Below, piece by piece: positions 57,866-64,000 of a stretch of DNA of 64,000 nt; positions within the stretch are counted from its first letter, which is position 1; every line of letters begins with the position of its first letter. The position numbers were made by a program, and so were the translations under genes. The stretch is from Omphiscola glabra. Lineage: Eukaryota; Mollusca; Gastropoda; Lymnaeidae. Below the pieces are notes generated by a model that made no database searches, had not been told where the DNA came from, and saw nothing but the letters and a program-made list of their open reading frames with translations. The stretch is from assembly GCA_964017045.1 (NCBI GenBank), contig OZ024798.1, positions 28,324,347 through 28,388,346 on the forward strand. Direction: 5' to 3'.

Positions 57866-60800
57866 GTCAACTAGCCAGATTCACCACTCCAGTAGAACAA
57901 AGGTGATAGCACAGACAGTTATCCAGCTCTAGAAAGATACACACAACACGGGCATGAATAACACATATTTCACCCATAGCACACCTTTATCCATTTAAAA
58001 AAAGAAAGAAAAGAAGCTAGCCAGCCGTTGTAGTAATCGAAGAAGGTCACTTTAAATGGTGGCAAGCATTGAGAGCACGCTACGTTATAGAAACGTCGTT
58101 GCATTCAGGGTTAAGGCTACGATGTATACTGAAACGATTGTAAATTCTTGTTAATGAAAATATCTTTGGTATGAAGTTACTTGAAAGTGAGCACGATAAC
58201 CGCGTTGTTCATACGCAGCTTGTGAAGTGCTTCTCTTCAACAATACGCTGAAGAGCAATCTATAAATTGTTCCGCTGTTACCCCCGACCGTCACATACTT
58301 TTGGGACCGGTCTATCTGAATACTAACAAATCACCATTGACCATTTTTAACGTTGGTGACGCTAATTGCTGCACCCTACCCCCCCCCCCCCCATTTGCAC
58401 TCCTAGCATATGAAACCGACATCCCAGTAGCGAGCATTCGCCGCAGCTCCCGCGATGACTAACTATAAAGATTAGCCACTGGAATGAAATAGCCTCAGCG
58501 CCCCAGAGATAGGGAGGCTCGGTAAAAGTTCGACTCAGCGACTGCCAAAAGGTTGTATCTTGCTAGTGACAGCCAACCAGGGCCAGGGCCATGCTGGACG
58601 TGACATACTCTGACACATATTCGTATCTCAATAGAACCTATCGTGTAGTAATAAGGCAAGGCTTCCATGTAGCTACCAGGAAGCAAAAAAAGATATTGAA
58701 AATTAAAGGCGTTGCGTAAATATATATAACAAAAGAAATTAAATTCCCGATTATTATTAATAACAGTCCCCAACTTGACTCGACAGAAGGTGAACTTTTC
58801 TTTTGAATAAACTGATCACATATTTACTCTTGGACACAACTATTGAGTCTCAGCAAGTCGCTGTTGAGCAGAAGATGACAGTTCAAGAGGTCAAGAAGGG
58901 ATAAGAACAAGATTTGGGTGTTGGTGCCTTCTCCCAGAAACAATAAATAGAGGGTTACAATCAGCCTACTTTTGCTGTCTGTAATGAAAACAGTGATCAA
59001 AATATCAAAACTATCCAAGATGGTACATACAAACAATACCTAATGCAGTTTGAAAAAGCTAACATAATTTTCTTTAATTAAAGAAATAAGCATCGGATCC
59101 ATGTGAATATTATGGATTCATGTGAATATTATAGTGGCAGAAGCACAAGCTAATGTGTTAAATAATGTAGTATACATAGTGGTCTTAGTATTTAGGCCAC
59201 CAGGGTAATTGGGTCAGCTATTTATTTAGACAAAAATAAAAACAACTTGAATGACATCCTGCTTAATTGGTACAGTTTGTTGATTAATGTAGGGAGGACT
59301 TTAGAGCAGAAATATCATTCAGAACTGCCTAGCTTACTGCGGTTTCAAGGATACAGATCTGGTGATATCACATAAAACAACAAAATAAATATGTGTTTGG
59401 AAACGCAACATATCAGCAAATTCAAAGAAATTACATGCCTATACAATAGCCCAAAATGTTGCAATATAAAGTTAACTCAACGTTACTCCTGAATGAATGG
59501 AAAAGTACCATAAGTTGGATACAACAGGTCACAAAAGCACAGAACTTGACAGTGCATAGATACAAATGTCTGACATTAAGTTGGTGACATTCGCTATGCC
59601 AGAAAATGCATTGCTGATAATGAGATTTCAGATTTCTTAAAGGAAGAAGAAAGTCCAGTTTAGTCTCATGACAAATCTTCAAGAAACCTTGTCAGAATAC
59701 ACATAATAAACGAAATAGCTACATCAGAGCTTCTGTCTCAGAGACAGAATATTTACTGATCTGTATTATTTTAGCTAAGTATTGAAAAATTTAATAAATA
59801 AGACCTTTAAAAAAAAAAAACAAAGAGCTTACAATATTAGGCACTCCACAAAGTGCGTCATTTCCAAAAATTAAACCTTTCAACTTTTAATTTTATAATT
59901 AATAATTAAATATTTTACATTAAATTTTAATAATATATTATATTCTTATATCTCTGGGATGACAAATAAAAAAAATTATGATTTAAAATTTAATTTCTGC
60001 AATCGAAATAGTTATGTCAAAAACAACATTAATATCCTAGTCTTAAGTATGCATGTGCACGCCCACAAGAGATGTGAAAATATTAATGAGACCATGAAAC
60101 ACTTTATGCCAATCTAATATTTCATAAATTTTGAGGATGTCAATTTTTAAAATATAATTCCTGATGACAAATAGTTCATTAAGGTGACCCATATGCATCT
60201 TTTTAAATTAAATTCTTTTTTTTTTAGTTCCTTGATTTTCAACTGATTAAAATAGTATACCAATAGTAAGTGCAATTAAGTTTAGAATTCACTCAGTGTC
60301 TAATACCAAACCTTGTCATCATCCTTTTAAACATGTGGATTGAATTTTCATTTCACATTATGCCTGCTCTCGGCTAGAGAATATGAGACCTAAAATGTAT
60401 CCTATTACAATTAAGTAAATAAGCTTTTAAAATTATTTTATTTAATTTAATGCTAGATTAGTGGTTAACTGCAATTTAAATGTTATTTTAGTAATTGGAA
60501 TTTGGACTCATATTTTATTTTGGTTTATTTAGCCTTTAGGTTGGATACCCTGTAATAAAATTACCGATACTGATATGGATCTAAGAAACTGTATGCAAAT
60601 GTATCTATAAAAATATGAGCTGGATGCTGTGAATCTATAAATATATGCAGCAGCTATGAAACTATGATTGTATAAACATGGGGTAAATATTGGCAACCTG
60701 CGCCTCTTTTTTCCCATCATGGCAACCAAGATGGCAGCAGTGTAAAAAAAAATTGTTCCACACACATGTGTTAAAATGGGGAGAAGAAAGAGATAATGTG

Positions 60801-62099
60801 CTGCTTAAGCTACTCAACAAAATTTTAAAATATGTTCGCCCTCTTTCCTTGTGCAATTTCAGTCAGTACATTAATTTTGTGGTGAACTTAGCAACTTTAG
60901 TAATATCCCTCTAGATATGTGGAAAGAAGTGTAAACAACATGTGTGGTCATGTGTCCACTCTCTTCCCTGAACTAAAAGAAGTGCAATACAAAATGTAGT
61001 TTTTAATATTATAATTAACCACCCAATAAAAAATTAATTTACAACATTCTATATTTTAAAAGAAAGAAAAGTTAACTTCAAGAAAAACAAAAGGAGGGAA
61101 TAGTATACTAAACTACATAGAAACTCAAACTCAAGGATGTGCGGATAGCGTTAAACAGAATATGGATCGACTGATATAGGAATATTTATATGTCACATTG
61201 GGAAATGGTGTTGGTGGGCCGTCGAGCATGAGCTTGGGTTTTAGAGTAAGAGTAGCATAGACCAACATATTTATGGGCTTTTATAATTAATTATTATTAT
61301 TATTACATTTACAGTGAGGTAACATTGTCGACATTGACTTGAGAACAGCAAAGAATAGTCATAGTCTATAGGCCTAATGTGTAGCACTAGGGAAAGGCAC
61401 AGTCCTAATAATGAATATACAATAGAGGCTTAATTCATAATATTCTAATTATAGTAAGTAATTCTAAGTTATAGTAACCTTCAGTCACTAATAAAGACTA
61501 AAGTTTTAGTTCTATTTCAAGCCTATGTAGTATAATAAGGCAGGAACTAAGCTAGGTGTGAAAATTGTCATCAATTGATTGTATTTTGTACACCTTGTAA
61601 CGTAGTTGACCCCTTATTAAGTAATAGTAATTGAAAAATAATTTAATAAAATCAATTGTTAAGTGAAGTTAAGTCCAAGTTTAAGTTTTTTCTCATCTGG
61701 GTCACATTCTCATTCTCATTAATAATTAATCACATACATGATACTCTACACTCTACACTTACACTGCGGCATCATTACTTAATTATTTTTCCAGTTATCA
61801 TTTAGTGGGAATATGGCTTAATTGACATGACTAGAAGTCTAATAAAACGAATGCATGACGATTTTCTATTTATTAGATCTAATTCATTCCTGATTCCTGC
61901 ATCAAAAGTCATCAGATATCATGAGAATGACTCAATGACTTGAATTAGTTTTTTTTTCACAACTTGATTATAAATTATAGGTATAGTATAGGTCTAAGTA
62001 ACGTAACACTTGTTGATTTTTCGGTACATACACTGTTCTGAAATTTTTTTTTAATATTTAAAATATCGGTACAATATGTATATTCTTTTTTACTTACCG
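57866..62099. other. No gene recognised; very AT-rich
   Basis: Long AT-rich stretch, especially 59780-61800. At 60709 the words atggcaaccaagatggcagcagtg resemble initiator/YY1-type motifs but encode only an 8-codon frame. No exon with flanking splice sites could be supported. Confidence 0.5.
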
Positions 62100-62274
62100 A
62101 ATGTGTCACAGAAAAGTTTCATGTTCCTGAATCGCGGAATGTAAATAAACAACTAAAGTTATTGGAAATAGGAAGTGTTCATCAAAAATGGCGACAATCT
62201 CGATTCCACCGTAAAACCACGAGAACTCGGTGGAGACGTAGTATTAATATTTCGGAGTTAACCTGCTGAACTAG
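62100..62274 (+). promoter_or_regulatory. Candidate 5' exon / promoter region
   Basis: This is a locally GC-richer island in AT-rich DNA. It contains tcaaaaatggcgacaatctc (a YY1-like aaaATGGCGac word) and ends gaactag|gtaaag, a fair splice donor at 62275. The only ATG frame is short (MATISIPP-stop). If real, it is an untranslated first exon for a gene beyond the window on the plus strand. Evidence is weak. Confidence 0.2.
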
Positions 62275-62894
62275 GTAAAGATTTTCTGCTAGTTGGACTG
62301 CAGCCCTTTCCATTCTACATAATAAATGAACCTGAATGCAATTTAATAATAAATGTATATATTAGAATATTAAAAAAAACATTTGGAGCGCTTATTTTAG
62401 TTCATCCTTTATAAATATGTGCCAATTAATTTGTCTATAGCTTATACTTATACAGAAGTTCTTATCATGTCGTTAGCAACACACTTTTTAGACTTATTGT
62501 ATTTTCGTGACACATTAAATTCTGAGTAAACTGGGTTTACCAGTATACTTGGTCTGGGATTAAATTATCGCATTTTAAAGACATATGAACACAAACAGCA
62601 ATTTAATGTATTAAATTAATGTATGATGACACAACATTATCATGAAAACCTTTCATTTTATTGTGAATGTAGGCTAATTGCGAAACGCAAATCCAAAAGC
62701 GTAATACTTGATCTCCCTCTTCGTGCAGTATTTGGACAGATGCTAATTATTTGTTATTTTAGCTTTTTCTTCTCCTGGGTAAATAAAAATTGCATCTCTC
62801 AGGTGAAAGAAACGGATTCCTCATCCAAACATTTTCTTGGATTTTAGCATTTGACAAGTCAGAAAATCTTTCTCTTAGATCTATCTCTCATGGC

Positions 62895-63047
62895 CAGGGG
62901 CGTCACTTCGGGTTTTTTCAAGAGGCAAAACCAAAAATTGGTTAAGTTGTACTGGAGGCGCCACAGTACATAGTAATTTAAGTAAAACCTGCAAATACAG
63001 GGGCGGAGGCAAATGCCCCACCCTGCCTTACCCAAATGACGTCTCTG
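62895..63047. mobile_element. hAT-type MITE (caggggcgtcact...gacgtctctg)
   Basis: The ends are an imperfect inverted pair (caggggcgtcacttcggg; cagagacgtcatttggg in reverse complement). Flanking octamers ctcatggc (62887-62894) and ctcatggt (63048-63055) match at 7 of 8 positions. There is no ORF. Confidence 0.8.
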
Positions 63048-63276
63048 CTCATGGTCCTTAATTAGCGAAAGTTTAACACATTTTAGTTCGCACTCAACTG
63101 TTTTGAAATACTTTTCAAAATTTAATTATTTAATTTTCCATTCACTGATCACATAGCACAAATAAAATTTGATATACCGCTGCTATCTTACCCTTTTCCG
63201 AGCATTGAGTTTATTTTTTAGACTATTCCAAAAAAGTCAAGAAGATAATAAGATAATAAATGGTCCCTTACATATT

Positions 63277-64000
63277 TCAAAATAATTGTATGAAACGCTT
63301 TGTGAATTTGAGACAAAAATAGTCACTTAAAAAGCGCTCTACTTGCCATTGTTTTTCAAACTCATCAATAATTTTTGAAAAATCAGGCATTCGCGCGGAA
63401 GGAGACGCAATATCTAATAATAATAAGGTCAGATCACGTCTAGTTCTCTCTTGAACCATAGTTGATCTCATAATTTTTTTATCGATTTGAGCTTGATAAA
63501 TGAATTCTCTGCTGTTGCAACATTTACTGGCATTGAACAACAACGAAATATACAAAGCAATTATCATCTTTCCAAAAAATTTCACACAGCTTAAATTCTG
63601 AAATTTAGTTCAACAAATTTATTGGAGAAAGAGGCTTGGTTCAAAGTTGTCAGGGTGAATTTGTTTTAAATTAAAGATTTCTTCCACCAGATCAGTCTCG
63701 GAATCAGTGCAAGAACTTCTAAGTTCAGCTTCAGGCTTTATGCAGTAATCCATCAAGAATCTGAACATTGCTGCAATCTCTTGAACTGCTGTAAAGCGAG
63801 CTGTGCGTCCAGCTATCCCAGACTCAAAAATAGGGTAAAAATGTTTCTACTTAAAATGGAATTCTTCATCTGTTTCAGGGGAAGTTCTGGAAACACCTGG
63901 AATGTCATCAACCTGGTCACCATGGAAATATTTTTGTTTGGGGTTTTCCGTTCTCTTGGTTGGGGAATTTAGGACTGATGTTAGCAGATTCAGCTAAACA
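63277..64000 (-). pseudogene. hAT-superfamily transposase pseudogene (ZMYM1/DUF4371-like C-terminus), runs off the right edge
   Basis: Reading leftwards on the minus strand, homology hops between frames. In order: a frame with IFESGIAGRTARFTAVQEIA and DLVEEIFNLKQIHPDNFEP; then, past stops, FFGKMIIALYISLLFN; then, shifted, PVNVATAENSFIKLKSIKK; then back to MRSTMVQERTRRDLTLLLLD and ARMPDFSKIIDEFEKQ. PVtVAtaErSFsKLKlIK followed by lRSTM.QeRL..LaLLsIe is the conserved C-terminal dimerisation region of hAT transposases. There are at least two frameshifts plus stop codons, so it is dead. The N-terminal part lies beyond the window. It could be the source family of one of the MITEs here, but that is not shown. 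Confidence 0.82.

Overview
This is eukaryotic, animal-type DNA. It is AT-rich and gene-poor, with long introns carrying GT-AG splice sites. It is crowded with minisatellites, homopolymer tracts (poly-C/poly-G runs of 10-20 nt) and small DNA transposons. I infer a protostome invertebrate, plausibly a gastropod mollusc. The evidence is indirect: the one clear gene is a WAVE/SCAR orthologue too divergent to be vertebrate, and SPIN-type hAT transposons have been reported from a pond snail as well as from tetrapods and insects. No bacterial or organellar signature was seen.

One protein-coding gene could be assembled with confidence. It is a WASF (WAVE/SCAR) actin-nucleation-promoting factor on the minus strand, with its CDS spanning 26797 to 16942. 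I resolved eight coding exons by splice sites and reading phase. They sum to 1704 nt, giving a 567-residue protein with no in-frame stop. Its introns hold three decayed hAT-type elements (introns 1, 2 and 3), a 42-44 bp tandem repeat (intron 4) and a minisatellite of about 85 copies of a 23-bp unit (intron 5).

Layout. 1-12 kb: no gene; a run of minisatellites plus several short hAT-like elements, one with a perfect 8-bp target-site duplication (8373-8561). 12-17 kb: a 5'-truncated, frameshifted non-LTR retrotransposon, a SPIN-like element, then AT-rich DNA that probably includes the WASF 3' UTR. 17-27 kb: WASF. 27-64 kb: no recognisable intact gene. This last part is a landscape of mobile-element relics: three more SPIN-like copies, two nearly identical 299-bp foldback elements with 9-bp target duplications, two further non-LTR 3' ends, several hAT MITEs, a minisatellite grown out of one hAT terminus, and a frameshifted hAT transposase pseudogene running off the right edge.

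No CRISPR array, operon, rRNA or convincing tRNA was seen. The most notable signals are the SPIN-like copies, the foldback pair and the transposon-end-seeded minisatellite. None amounts to a new enzymatic system; the novelty is in genome structure.
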